A stretch of 64,000 nucleotides of DNA from JBGLNJ01 sp034434835 (GCA_034434835.1 DAOTXX010000153.1:1-64000); one strand, 5' to 3'; positions 1 through 9,093 are shown, counted from the stretch's first letter. Numbers and translations are program-made. The notes: generated from the sequence alone by a model not told the origin.

Positions 1-30
1 GCTCAGGACATTGTTCACAATGTCCTGAGC
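1..30. repeat. Perfect hairpin, 13-bp stem
   Basis: Bases 1-13 and 18-30 are exact reverse complements around a 4-base loop (TTCA). No T-run follows on either strand, so it is a palindromic repeat or structural element rather than a clear terminator. Confidence 0.7.
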
Positions 31-274
31 CCCCGTCGAGATATACGGAGCGCACTTGTGAATTCCACATGGCGTAGGAGCGCCGTCCCCGGCGCGAGAA
101 TCGCGCCCGTGAGGGTGCTGGCGTGGACAAAGGCACTGCCTTCGCCCACCAGTGGGGACAGCCCCAACAAGTTGGGGAGTCCAGTAGGGGCGCTGTCCCA
201 CGATTTCGAGTTTGCCAACAATAACCAAAATGCACGAGCACCAACTGGAGTAGAAAAGCGAGGCAAGGCAAGAG
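31..274. other. Non-coding region with short palindromes and dispersed-repeat fragment
   Basis: No convincing gene. It carries a segment (about 74-110) starting GTAGGAGCGCC with a nearby GGCGCGA, which resembles 44615-44640 inside the trp leader, and a small hairpin around 155-182 (CCCCAAC/GTTGGGG). It lies downstream of the response regulator gene on the minus strand. Confidence 0.5.
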
Positions 275-973
275 TCACAATTCGAAGGTGTATCCCATCC
301 CACGCACAGTATGGATGTGACATGGGGCATCCGGATCGTCTTCCAACTTTTTGCGCAGGTGACAGATGTGGGTGTTGATAATCTCCGCGGTCTTGTTGTC
401 GGCTTCATAGCCCCAGATAGAGTCCATCAACTGTTCGCGCGAAAAAACTTGACCTGGATTAGAGGCCAGACAAACCAGCAAACGAAACTCGACCGGGGTT
501 AACCAGACAGTCTGCCCACGCTTGCTCACCCGCATGCGGCGACGGTCAATCACCAGATCGCCAGCAACTATAATGTCTGTAGAAGATGCAAAGATTGGAT
601 CGCCAAAAGTCCGGCGCAACTGGGCGCGTATACGAGCGATCAGTTCACGCATCGAATACGGCTTGGTGACATAGTCGTCCGCGCCAACTTCCAACCCCAG
701 CACCTTGTCTGCCTCTTCGGCGCACACCGTCAGCACCAAGATAGGCACGCCCAGTCCGATGGCACGCATTGCGCGACACACGTCAAAGCCATTGATGTCA
801 GGTAGACGGACATCGAGTACTACCAGATCAGGTGCGTTGCGATGCACAACCTCAAGTGCCTCGGCACCAGTAGAAACGACGGTGACAGCATAACCCTCAT
901 CAGATAAACCGTGGCGCAACCCCAGTGCAACCGCCGGATCATCTTCCACGACCAGGATTCTTTTTTGTTGCAT
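275..973 (-). CDS. OmpR/PhoB-family response regulator (orphan)
   Basis: Cytoplasmic DNA-binding response regulator of 232 aa. The receiver domain (about residues 5-118) has the acidic cluster E10-D11-D12, the phosphoacceptor D54 in LDVRLPD and the conserved lysine K104 in TKP. A winged-helix DNA-binding domain follows (about 135-230), ending in the usual RGMGYTF motif. The start at MQQKR was chosen because a strong ribosome site (GGAGGGG) sits about ten bases upstream; an in-frame ATG further upstream (1105) would add 44 residues not typical of the family. No histidine kinase lies next to it, so its partner and targets are unknown. Confidence 0.9.
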   Translation of the reverse strand: MQQKRILVVEDDPAVALGLRHGLSDEGYAVTVVSTGAEALEVVHRNAPDLVVLDVRLPDINGFDVCRAMRAIGLGVPILVLTVCAEEADKVLGLEVGADDYVTKPYSMRELIARIRAQLRRTFGDPIFASSTDIIVAGDLVIDRRRMRVSKRGQTVWLTPVEFRLLVCLASNPGQVFSREQLMDSIWGYEADNKTAEIINTHICHLRKKLEDDPDAPCHIHTVRGMGYTFEL

Positions 974-1665
974 CTTGGCGATACACCCCCCTCCAGTTAT
1001 ACTGCAAACGAGTGAGAAATGGACTTTTCGAGAAGCCGAGATCTTGTGAACAGGGTGGTTAGCCCCGGCAGGCGCGGGGCTGAACCCCCGCGCTGAGAGA
1101 GCCAAGCCCCTGCGGGGCTTGGCCCTTTCAGCCCCGAGCTTCAGTTCAGGGCAGTTCGCGGCCAGGCTTCGGGCTGAACCGCACCGTCCCCCAAGTCCAA
1201 AACTTGCCCACTCGGAGTATAGGAACCTGCAGGAGAGTCAACTACCGCCGCCAGAGGCAGCGGCTTGGAATACGGCTGAGATAGCAAACCTGATGCGCGA
1301 GTTACGCAGAGGTACTTGTTTACCGCCTTTGGCAGTCATGGCCCAACCCGTCCCTGGCCGGATGATGAATCATCCGGCTGATACGAGAAACCGGCTGAAG
1401 CCGGTTGGCGATGGCCCGGTCTGCTTCAGCAGACTGGGCGTGACAGCCGCGAAATTCATTTCACGGCTACAGACGGTAAACAAGTACACGCAGAGACGAT
1501 CTCCTTTGTTGCTCCAAGCCAGTCTAGTTTCCGGTGCGAAACCCAGCGGAGGGCGGCTTCCACGCCGCCCCATCGCCGGGCATGGGAGCCCGGCTGGCTG
1601 GTTCTGTACCGGAAACCAGTCTATGACCAGCGTCCGGCAGGTCGCAGACCCGCCGAGAGCCTGAA
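974..1665. other. Long intergenic region full of hairpins
   Basis: About 690 bases without a credible gene. It holds a perfect 10-bp hairpin (1101-1123, arms GCCAAGCCCC/GGGGCTTGGC), the three-hairpin dispersed element listed separately, and further hairpins in 1550-1600 (arms GGGCGGC/GCCGCCC and GCCGGGC/GCCCGGC). TTTCCGGT near 1529 is inverted as ACCGGAAA near 1607. The open frames across it give low-complexity translations and overlap these palindromes. Confidence 0.6.
1345..1445. repeat. Three-hairpin dispersed element, copy 1
   Basis: Three consecutive stems: CCGGATGAT/ATCATCCGG, AACCGGCT/AGCCGGTT and GGTCTGC/GCAGACT (the last closed by a G-U pair). A second copy lies at 27528-27617. The two copies differ mostly at paired positions where both partners change, which suggests selection or a duplication mechanism that keeps the folds. 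Confidence 0.75.
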
Positions 1666-2142
1666 CTAGGGTGCAAGCGACACCTCGACCTTCACCGTCT
1701 CACCCTCAGAGCGCGGCAGCCGAAACGCCGGGCTGGTGGCGAGCCACCTGCCTCCCCGACCTGAGTAGATTGCCCAGCGGAACGGCCCGGTGTCAAAGTT
1801 CCTCCGGTCAACCCACCAGACCTTGCGGCCCACACCACTGCTCACCTCGTCGAACGTCCCGCGCCACCCTTCGACATCGTGCCAGCCGCCCAGGCGGTCC
1901 TGCCACTGAACGACCGTCCACATCTCAGCAGAAGCTGGCCCGGCGTGCAATTCGATCACGGCCCAATCGGACGGCGCAGACAGCATCGGGGTCGGAGTGG
2001 GCAGCACGGGTGTGGGGCGAGGCGGCAAAGCCGGCGCGGCCGCCTGAGCCAGCGAGGCCCCCCATGCCATCATCAGCATCACGCACAAGCCACCAATAGC
2101 CCAGACCCAACGGGCATGCAATGGGCAATTGTTCTTGATCAT
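1666..2142 (-). CDS. Secreted protein of unknown function
   Basis: 158 aa. The N-terminus has a basic stretch, a hydrophobic core (about 13-33) and an AQAAAP site, a good Sec signal peptide. A Pro/Thr-rich linker (about 36-55) follows, then a compact domain rich in Trp (WTVVQWQDRLGGWHDVEGW and WWVDRR). I do not recognise the domain; the repeated W and G positions suggest a small beta-sandwich. It is encoded just downstream of, and on the same strand as, the giant DUF11 protein, so the two may be exported together, but the hairpin between them makes co-transcription uncertain. Confidence 0.6.
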   Translation of the reverse strand: MIKNNCPLHARWVWAIGGLCVMLMMAWGASLAQAAAPALPPRPTPVLPTPTPMLSAPSDWAVIELHAGPASAEMWTVVQWQDRLGGWHDVEGWRGTFDEVSSGVGRKVWWVDRRNFDTGPFRWAIYSGRGGRWLATSPAFRLPRSEGETVKVEVSLAP

Positions 2143-2156
2143 ATCCGCACTTTCCC

Positions 2157-2192
2157 TTTGTGGTAGGGGCAGGCAGTTGCCCCTACCACAAA
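2157..2192. repeat. GTAGGGGC-type hairpin
   Basis: Perfect stem of about 15 bp (arms TTTGTGGTAGGGGCA and its complement) around a 6-base loop, in the gap between the two secreted-protein genes. The GTAGGGGC core recurs near 10312-10337 and 36185. It has no downstream T-run on the minus strand. Confidence 0.7.
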
Positions 2193-2226
2193 AACATTAT
2201 CTGACCATCCATAGCCCAGGGACCTT

Positions 2227-5200
2227 TCAGCGCAGAGTGCCCGTGATAGACATAGTATGGGCAATGTTGTTATAGGGGTTGCCTGCGATCTCGTGGTTCT
2301 CCAGAACTGCGCCATAGTTCGTCAGCGTGTTGGCCGAGTCCACCTGGACATAGATGACCGTGCCGGGCGTCAAAGGCCAGGCCATGTCGCTCAGGTCAGG
2401 CCGGTAGTACGGATCACTGGTCGAGCCGGTCAGCGTGATCGTGCCGCCGACCGCCAGAGGCAGCGCCGATTGCGTGATCCCCCAGACGATCCCGTGCGCC
2501 GAGCGCCCGTCTCTCCAGATCTGATTGACGCCTGTAGGCGGCGGATTCGGATTGACGTACAAGTCCACCCAAAACTCGTTGGCAAAGGTTTGAGTGATCG
2601 GAGCATCGCCCTGGTTCTTGATAACGACCTGGACGCCCGTGCTTGTGACGATGACGCTCTGGACGATCAAGTCGGGCGCGAACGCATAGTTGCGGAACAC
2701 CACCGGCAGATAAAGCTTGTAGAGACTGACGGACGTATCGGCTGTGGCCGTGTTGGGCAGCACGGGATCGGGCGTATCGCTGTTGATGGAAGCGACATTG
2801 GTCAGCAGCGTGCCGACGGCAGTGGTGACTGGAACGACGACTGTGATCGTAAAGGTTGCCGTCTCACCCGCAGGCAAGCTCGCGATCGTGCAGACCACGT
2901 CCCCGGTGCTGCCGACCGCAGGCGTGCTGCAAGTCCAGCCAGTGGACGACACGATGGACTGAAAGGTGACGCTGACGGGCAGCGTATCGGTCAAACGGAC
3001 ACTTTCGGCGACGCTTGGCCCATCGTTGCCGACGACGACGGTATAGACGATCACCCCGCCCGGCCAGACCGAATCGGGCGTGCCGGTCTTGGTGACCCAG
3101 AGATCGGCCAGCGGCGTGACCGTGGTCGTCACCCAGGCCGTGTTGTCCAGCGGGTCAGGGTCAAGGCCCGTCAAAGTGATCGTCGCGGTGTTGGTGATGA
3201 CGCCCGGGTCGGGCGGCGCGAGCACCGTGATCAGCACCGTGCTGGGGACGTTGATGGCCAGCGCGCTGACGGTGCAGGTCAAGACGTTGCCGGCGCTGTC
3301 GCAGCCAGGCGCGCTCACCAGCGTCACGCTGACAGGCAGCACATCATAAATCGTCGCGCTGGCGACCGGACTTGGGCCGACATTCGTAAACGTCAGCGTG
3401 TAGGTGAGCAACCGGCCTGCGCCGACCGGGTCAGGGCTATCGCTCTTGCTGATCTGCAAGTCGGCCACGGCCAGGACGGTGGTGGTGATGATCGCGCTGT
3501 TGTCGGCCGGGTACAGGTCAGTTGTGGTCGAAGTGATCGAAGCCGTGTTCGTGATGACGCCGCCGGTGATGGGCGCGGTGGCCGCGAGGGTCAATGTAGC
3601 CGGGACACTCACGGGCAGACTGTTCACCGTGCACATCAGCTCACCACCCACGTTGGCACACATCCAATCGGAGGGCGCCGAAACGCTGACGCCCGTCAAA
3701 CCTGCGGGCAGCGTATCGGTCAGCGTGACCGTGTCCGTCGTCACTGTCGTCAATTGCAGGCTCCAGCCACCGGCCATGTTCCCGCCATCCGAGTCCATGC
3801 TGTCGTACACATACAACTGCCAGGTTCCATTTGGACTGTCACTGTAAAAAGTCGAAAGGCTGCCGCCGTGCGGCCCGGAGGGCGCCGGAGCTGGCAGGCT
3901 GCCGATGCCGTAATTGGTGGGACGGTAAACCGTCGTAGAGGTCAGTGCGTCGTTGGCGGGCAAACTCACGCCCGCATCGTTAAAGCTCAACGTGATCCCA
4001 CTGGCGCCTGTCCCGCCGCCCGCGCTCGACATGAGCACCACGCTCTGCCCGCCCGGCCCGACGAGCAAGACGCTCACGTCACCAGGATAGGTGTGGCTAA
4101 AGCTGTTAAGCGTGACCGTCATGTTGCGGACCAGGCCTGGCACACTCGAAAAAGATATGGCAGAAGGGTACGGCCAGGCGCGCCCGGCCCAGGGGATGCC
4201 GATATAGGTCGGGTTGGTGAACGCGAGCGTCGTCGTCAACGCGCCTGCCGGCACGGGGCCAGTGTTGGTGACGATCAGCGTGTACGTGAGCGGCGAGCCA
4301 GCCCACACCGGATCGGGCGTGTCGCTCTTGGCGATGGCGAGATCCGCCACCGGCCTCACGGCGGCATAGGTCGTCACCAGGTTGTTATTCATGTCCGGGT
4401 CGAACCGGGACGATATGACCAGCGCCGTGTTGGCGATCAGTCCGCTCATCGGCGCGGTCACCGTGATGTTGAAACTGGCCGAGTACGTGGGCGTGAGCGG
4501 ATAGAGCAGCGAGCAAATCACGACATTACCCGGTGAACTGCATGCCCAACCCGCGCCAAAGCCACGACCCATCAACCCCGATTGCAGCGTGTCCGTCACG
4601 ATCACGTTCGTCGCCGTGTACGGGCCGGAATTGGTGACCAGGAGAGTGTAGGTCAGCGTCTCGCCCGGATTGACCGGGTTAGGCTCGGCGCTCTTGACGA
4701 TGACGAGATCGGCCAGCGGCGTGATGAGCGTAGTCTGCGTGTCGCTGTTGTTCGCCGGATCGGTTTCCGTCGCCGTCGTGATCCAGGCGGTGTTTGTGAT
4801 GACGCCTTCAACAAGCGGCGCCGTGCCTGTGATCACGATCTCGTACCAGACGTATCGGAGCAGGCTGGGGGTAGTGCAAGTGATCGCATTGCCGACGCTC
4901 TGGCACGACCAGTTGGCAGGCGTGATGATGCCCGAGGCTGTGATGGGCAGTGTATCGGTGACCGTCACCGACCAGGCCGTGCTCGGCCCGGCGTTGTAAA
5001 CGCGCAGGGTGTAGGTCATCGGGCTGCCGGGGTTCACCGGGTCGGTGCCGTCGTTCCATTCATCCTCTTTGGCAATGCGAAGGTCGGATTGCGTCCCCAC
5101 CGTCGTCGTGACGATGGCCGTGTCGCTCACAAGCTCAGAATCCACAATGGCAGTGAGGATGGCGGTGTTGGTGATAATGCCCAGCGCGGACGGGTGGAGC

Positions 5201-7587
5201 GCGACTTGGGTCGTAATGGTGACGACTCCGCCGCCCGCCAGCGAGCCGAGCGTGCACGTGAACGCGCTGGCATTGGGCGCGCCGCAACTGCCCTGACTGG
5301 CGTCAATCGCGTAATGGTTCGGGCCAACGGTCACGCTGCGTAGTTGCGGCGAGTAAGCCGGGGCGTCGGTCTCGAACGTCGCCCGGTATTGAAAGTAGCG
5401 ATTGACCGGGACGCCCGTCAGCGCGACCAAGGGCAACCCCAGGCCCGGGTTGTTCAACTCCGAGTAGCTGGTGGTGATCAAGCCGCCCGGGCCGACAAAT
5501 GTCTCGGTATCGCACAGCGCATCATCGCACGAGCGCACCTGAAAGCTCAGGCGCAGCGCGCCGCGCAAATAGTGGTCGTTGACTTCGGCGGCCGAGAGCG
5601 TCCGGCTGTACACCGCCACTTCGTCCAGGTCGCCGCTGAAATATGTCGTGCCCGAGACTCCATAGGCCGAACCGAGGCGATACTGGTCGCCGCCCGACCA
5701 CAACGCGCCGAGGTTGCCCAGTCGCCCTTCCTCCGCGCCGTTGACGTACAGGACCAGCTCGCCGCCGCTCTGCGCCGTGCCGACGACGTGATACCAGACG
5801 CCCGGCGTCACAACTGTCGTGCCGGTGATCGCGCGCACGCTGCCATCGTTCACCAGGTGCAAGAAGCGATCGCCCGAGATGCCGAGCAGGTGCGAAAAAT
5901 AGACAGAGGTCCCGCTCACCGAATCGGTGCGCAAGATAAAGCTGGTGTCGGTGACAATGGACGGGCGCACCCACAACTCGATGGCATATCGCGCCGGGTT
6001 CGCAGCATCGGTGATGACGACAGTGTTGCTCAACGCGCCATCAAAGCTCAGCGCGCTGTTGAATCGTCCGGCGGCCCCTGCATTGGGACAGGTCTCTCCC
6101 GCGCTGGCCGGACACGTCCCGTCGTGTCCCAGGCCAGAGGTGTCACTAAAGACAGTGGCTCCGGCGCTTTCGTTCAAGTGCAGCAAAATATCGTTCCCGG
6201 CCATGTTGGCGTTGCTCAGGCGATAAGCCGTTTCAGCCTGGCCGTCATCCGGCAATTCCTTGCCATAGGGCCGCCAGGGCGTCCAGCGCAGGCTGTTCCA
6301 TACGACCGCGCTCGAAGCATCCATCACGCGCGAGGTATACACGCCGGTGCCCAAGAATGTATCCACCAGCCCCAGCCACTCGTCGCCGAGGACAGCGGGG
6401 CGAGGATCGTTCCATTGGACGTTTTGGGTGATCCCGCCTCCAAAGCCCAGCGCGCTGCCATCGTCGTCGGTCTGATCCACATAGCCGAGCGTCGTGCTGG
6501 GCGGGAGCGTGTCGGAGAGGGTCAGGCTGGTCGTCGTGGTGGGATAACCACGGTTGAAAATAGTGATGGTGTAATAGAGCGACGTTCCGGCGATAGCCGG
6601 TTCAGGCGAAGCGAACTTGGCGATGACCACATCCGGCGTGGCCTCGTAGGCGCCGATATCGAACGACCCGCCCGATGGATAGGGGCGAGGCGCGCCGTCC
6701 AGATCGCTTGTCACGCCCGCATCCACACCCGCATCAATCGCCGCGCTGGACGTGGTGAGGTGATAATCGTCGTTTGCTGGATCGAGGAACGCCGGATCGC
6801 CCGTGAAGCTGTTGCCGCCGCTGGTGACGGTGTCGGTCGGCGTGGTCGTGCCATAAAAGAGATTGTAATCCTCATAGACTGCGCCGTTGGTATTGCTGAT
6901 GCCGACCGTGTAGCTGGCAATCATCGTATCCGTGATGCCCACCGTGCCGGTGACCACATAGATGGCCGCGCCCAGGCCAGGCGTGGGGCTGGCGATGGTC
7001 GTGTGCAGAACCACCGCATCGCCGGGCGAGTCGAAATACAAGGCCGCGCCATTGAGGCCAGCCGTGTTGCGAGCCAACACGGCATTGATCAGGCGACTGT
7101 TGCCATCCAGACAAGCCACCCCGCCGCCGCTGCCACTAGCGATGTTATTGACGACGACGACACGGGTCAGCGTCAGGCTGCCACCAGCGTAAATTCCTCC
7201 GCCGTCACCTGTTGCGTTTCCGTTCTGGATGGTCAATCCAAAAATGGAGACATCCCCGGAGGCGATGCTGAACACGCGGGTAGCGTTCAAGCCATCAACG
7301 GCAAGCTGGCCTGCGCCGGGGCCCAGGATGGTCAGCGACTTGGTCACGACCAGCTCGCCGCCAGTCAGCGAGATCGTTCCGGTCGCCGTGATGTCAATCG
7401 TGTCGTCAGGTGCAGCGTCGAGGAGAGCCTGCCGCAGCGAGCCGGGGCCACTGTCGTTCGTATTGGTCACCGTGATCGTCGCGGCGCGGGCAACCGGGGG
7501 CGTGTGGCCGAGCAGCCACAACAAGGCACAAATCAACGTCAAACCGAGGACAAGTGCGAGGCTTGCGCGCATGGGAGAGCGTCTCAT
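2227..7587 (-). CDS. Giant secreted DUF11-repeat surface protein with inserted LamG and P domains
   Basis: About 1786 aa. The start was chosen at MRRSPMRAS because AGGAGG lies six bases upstream. Order: signal peptide (residues 1-35, ending AARA); a parallel beta-helix-like region opening with TITVTNTNDSGPGSLRQAL (CSLREA/choice-of-anchor type); a first DUF11 repeat whose halves (near nt 6650-6450 and 5330-5110) are separated by a LamG/concanavalin-like domain (about nt 6200-5550); further DUF11 repeats starting DL.I.KS..P.PV; one of them interrupted by a proprotein-convertase P-like domain (about nt 4170-3760); a LYLPVVFRN linker; and a CARDB-like C-terminal domain (about nt 2690-2230). It probably acts at the cell surface in adhesion or as a scaffold. 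No catalytic domain is seen. Confidence 0.88.
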   Translation of the reverse strand: MRRSPMRASLALVLGLTLICALLWLLGHTPPVARAATITVTNTNDSGPGSLRQALLDAAPDDTIDITATGTISLTGGELVVTKSLTILGPGAGQLAVDGLNATRVFSIASGDVSIFGLTIQNGNATGDGGGIYAGGSLTLTRVVVVNNIASGSGGGVACLDGNSRLINAVLARNTAGLNGAALYFDSPGDAVVLHTTIASPTPGLGAAIYVVTGTVGITDTMIASYTVGISNTNGAVYEDYNLFYGTTTPTDTVTSGGNSFTGDPAFLDPANDDYHLTTSSAAIDAGVDAGVTSDLDGAPRPYPSGGSFDIGAYEATPDVVIAKFASPEPAIAGTSLYYTITIFNRGYPTTTTSLTLSDTLPPSTTLGYVDQTDDDGSALGFGGGITQNVQWNDPRPAVLGDEWLGLVDTFLGTGVYTSRVMDASSAVVWNSLRWTPWRPYGKELPDDGQAETAYRLSNANMAGNDILLHLNESAGATVFSDTSGLGHDGTCPASAGETCPNAGAAGRFNSALSFDGALSNTVVITDAANPARYAIELWVRPSIVTDTSFILRTDSVSGTSVYFSHLLGISGDRFLHLVNDGSVRAITGTTVVTPGVWYHVVGTAQSGGELVLYVNGAEEGRLGNLGALWSGGDQYRLGSAYGVSGTTYFSGDLDEVAVYSRTLSAAEVNDHYLRGALRLSFQVRSCDDALCDTETFVGPGGLITTSYSELNNPGLGLPLVALTGVPVNRYFQYRATFETDAPAYSPQLRSVTVGPNHYAIDASQGSCGAPNASAFTCTLGSLAGGGVVTITTQVALHPSALGIITNTAILTAIVDSELVSDTAIVTTTVGTQSDLRIAKEDEWNDGTDPVNPGSPMTYTLRVYNAGPSTAWSVTVTDTLPITASGIITPANWSCQSVGNAITCTTPSLLRYVWYEIVITGTAPLVEGVITNTAWITTATETDPANNSDTQTTLITPLADLVIVKSAEPNPVNPGETLTYTLLVTNSGPYTATNVIVTDTLQSGLMGRGFGAGWACSSPGNVVICSLLYPLTPTYSASFNITVTAPMSGLIANTALVISSRFDPDMNNNLVTTYAAVRPVADLAIAKSDTPDPVWAGSPLTYTLIVTNTGPVPAGALTTTLAFTNPTYIGIPWAGRAWPYPSAISFSSVPGLVRNMTVTLNSFSHTYPGDVSVLLVGPGGQSVVLMSSAGGGTGASGITLSFNDAGVSLPANDALTSTTVYRPTNYGIGSLPAPAPSGPHGGSLSTFYSDSPNGTWQLYVYDSMDSDGGNMAGGWSLQLTTVTTDTVTLTDTLPAGLTGVSVSAPSDWMCANVGGELMCTVNSLPVSVPATLTLAATAPITGGVITNTASITSTTTDLYPADNSAIITTTVLAVADLQISKSDSPDPVGAGRLLTYTLTFTNVGPSPVASATIYDVLPVSVTLVSAPGCDSAGNVLTCTVSALAINVPSTVLITVLAPPDPGVITNTATITLTGLDPDPLDNTAWVTTTVTPLADLWVTKTGTPDSVWPGGVIVYTVVVGNDGPSVAESVRLTDTLPVSVTFQSIVSSTGWTCSTPAVGSTGDVVCTIASLPAGETATFTITVVVPVTTAVGTLLTNVASINSDTPDPVLPNTATADTSVSLYKLYLPVVFRNYAFAPDLIVQSVIVTSTGVQVVIKNQGDAPITQTFANEFWVDLYVNPNPPPTGVNQIWRDGRSAHGIVWGITQSALPLAVGGTITLTGSTSDPYYRPDLSDMAWPLTPGTVIYVQVDSANTLTNYGAVLENHEIAGNPYNNIAHTMSITGTLR

Positions 7588-7840
7588 GGGTTCCTCCTGA
7601 AATCTCATTGACGGGCAAAACCAGGCGCAGCGAACCGCCTGGGTCAGTACGGTTCGGCCGATGACTGGGCGCATCACCAGCCGATGCAGGAACACACTAG
7701 CGAGACGATCGCCACATCCATCGTGGCTGGGAAAAGTATATCACAACACGCGGCAAAGAGTGAAATTGCCCTGGGGTGCAAATGTCCTGACCCGACCGGC
7801 GATAAATCGCCGGGCTACGAGGCCGCGCCCCATGAATGGG

Positions 7841-7969
7841 GCTAGCAGCCTGTCGGAGTGGCATCCTAGAGTCAAGGCTTCAGCCGGTTTTGACTGGAAA
7901 TCGCCGCCTTTTCACCGGCTGAAGCCTCGACTCCCGCTCCTTGAGGGTTCTCTCCGACAGGCTGCTAGC
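7841..7969. repeat. Composite palindrome: 18-bp outer arms enclosing a second inverted repeat
   Basis: Outer arms 7841-7858 and 7952-7969 are perfect complements (GCTAGCAGCCTGTCGGAG). Inside, AGTCAAGGCTTCAGCCGG pairs imperfectly with CCGGCTGAAGCCTCGACT. The inner unit recurs at 11752-11813 without the outer arms, so this looks like one repeat nested within another. Confidence 0.75.
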
Positions 7970-8091
7970 TCGCTTTAGCCGGAGCCGCGCATAAAAACCC
8001 TGACGCACCCCATCGCCCTGCGCCGAGATCACTGGCACGTTTTTGCCTTTGAGCGCCTTTGTGATATGCTTGGCCGCGATAATCAGCCAAG

Positions 8092-8139
8092 CCTCCCGCA
8101 GGTTACTTGCTGTGAGACCAGCTAAACCTGCGGAAGGTT
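8092..8139. repeat. CCTCCCGCAGG hairpin family, divergent copy
   Basis: CCTCCCGCAGGTT and AACCTGCGGAAGG form the arms, with a longer loop than in the other copies. It lies about 22 bases upstream of the transglutaminase-like gene. The family is also seen at 9054, 13744, 15282 and 63241. Confidence 0.65.
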
Positions 8140-8161
8140 GAACAGTTAAGGAGATCACACA

Positions 8162-9088
8162 ATGTCTGAACCCACGCGCGACATGCTGGAATATTATGCC
8201 CGACCAGGCCTGATGACCGACCCGAAGGAATACGCTACATTATTCGATGACCTGCCCACTGATCTCGCCCCGCTGTGTCAGGTCGTGCAAGGCCTGATGG
8301 TGCACATCTTTTGGGCCGAGCGATACGGCCTGACGCTTTCGGAAGAGCGCAAGCAAGAGGTCGAGCTTCGTTGGGTCAACCGAATGCTCGCTCGCCTTCT
8401 AGAACTGGACGACCGCCCACTGACCCAGACGCGTCCGCTGGACAAGAAACTGGTCGGCAACTGCCGCGACCACACGACGCTGCTGTGCGCCATCTTGCGG
8501 CACCAGGGCGTGCCTGCGCGAGCGCGGTGCGGGTTCGGCGCCTATTTTCTCCCGAATCACTTTGAGGATCACTGGGTATGCGAGTACTGGAATGAATCGG
8601 CGCGGCGCTGGGTGATGGTGGACGCGCAGCTCGATGCGTTTCAGCGCGACCAACTTCAGATCCGTTTCGACCCGCTCGATGTGCCGAACGATCAGTTCAT
8701 CACCGGGGGCCGCGCCTGGCTGATGTGCCGCGCTGGTCAAGCCGACCCGGAGCAGTTTGGCATCGCCGACATGCACGGGATGTGGTTCATCCGCGGTGAT
8801 CTGCTGCGCGATTTCCTCGCGCTCAACAAGATCGAAATCTTGCCGTGGGACGGCTGGGGACTCATCCACAAGGATGAAAAAGAGATCACGGGAGACGATC
8901 GCATGTTCCTGGATCACGTCGCCGCGCTAACGATGGCGGGGGATGCCCAGTTCACACAAATCCGTTCACTCTACGAAAGCGACGAACGCCTGCGGATGCC
9001 GGCTGACTGGCAACCGTTGACCTTGGCTCAACTGCGTCAGGCCTCTGAGTCGGAACCTCCTGCAGATTGCAAACCTGCGGAAGGTTAA
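8162..9088 (+). CDS. Transglutaminase-like (papain-fold) domain protein
   Basis: 308 aa, cytoplasmic by the absence of a signal. The core (about residues 95-165) has a Cys-His-Asp triad pattern: C in GNCRDHTTLLCAILR, H in EDHWVCEYW and D in WVMVDAQLD. This matches the transglutaminase-like superfamily, whose members act as proteases, transamidases or peptide N-glycanase-like enzymes; the substrate cannot be told. The ribosome site AAGGAG lies 10 bases before ATG. Oddity: the last eleven codons and the stop lie in a copy of the dispersed CCTCCTGCAG hairpin, so the repeat appears to have replaced or extended the original C-terminus. Confidence 0.82.
   Translation: MSEPTRDMLEYYARPGLMTDPKEYATLFDDLPTDLAPLCQVVQGLMVHIFWAERYGLTLSEERKQEVELRWVNRMLARLLELDDRPLTQTRPLDKKLVGNCRDHTTLLCAILRHQGVPARARCGFGAYFLPNHFEDHWVCEYWNESARRWVMVDAQLDAFQRDQLQIRFDPLDVPNDQFITGGRAWLMCRAGQADPEQFGIADMHGMWFIRGDLLRDFLALNKIEILPWDGWGLIHKDEKEITGDDRMFLDHVAALTMAGDAQFTQIRSLYESDERLRMPADWQPLTLAQLRQASESEPPADCKPAEG
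9054..9086. repeat. CCTCCCGCAGG hairpin family, copy overlapping a gene end
   Basis: AACCTCCTGCAGATTGCAA is followed by the complementary ACCTGCGGAAGGTT. It encodes the C-terminal residues EPPADCKPAEG of the upstream gene, and its last bases form part of the stop codon. The preceding GAGTCGG also precedes the copy at 63241. Confidence 0.75.
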
Positions 9089-9093
9089 AGTAC

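Larger units (their letters stand above)
7588..8161. other. Intergenic region with nested palindromes
   Basis: About 570 bases without a credible gene. It contains a short hairpin around 7797-7815 (GGCGAT/ATCGCC), GCCCC/GGGGC arms near 7826-7841, the composite palindrome at 7841-7969 and a divergent copy of the CTCCCGCAGG hairpin at 8092-8139. A minus-strand 92-codon frame crosses the palindromes and looks non-coding. Confidence 0.6.

Noticed and set aside
2257..7611. Long open frames on the plus strand opposite the giant secreted protein gene (about 755 and 759 codons)
   Set aside because: They are Arg/Asp/His/Gly-rich translations with no domains, exactly antisense to a protein with clear signal peptide and repeats; GC bias explains the absence of stops.
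7880..8158. 92-codon minus-strand frame before the transglutaminase-like gene
   Set aside because: Made largely of palindromic repeat sequence and lacks a ribosome site or known family.
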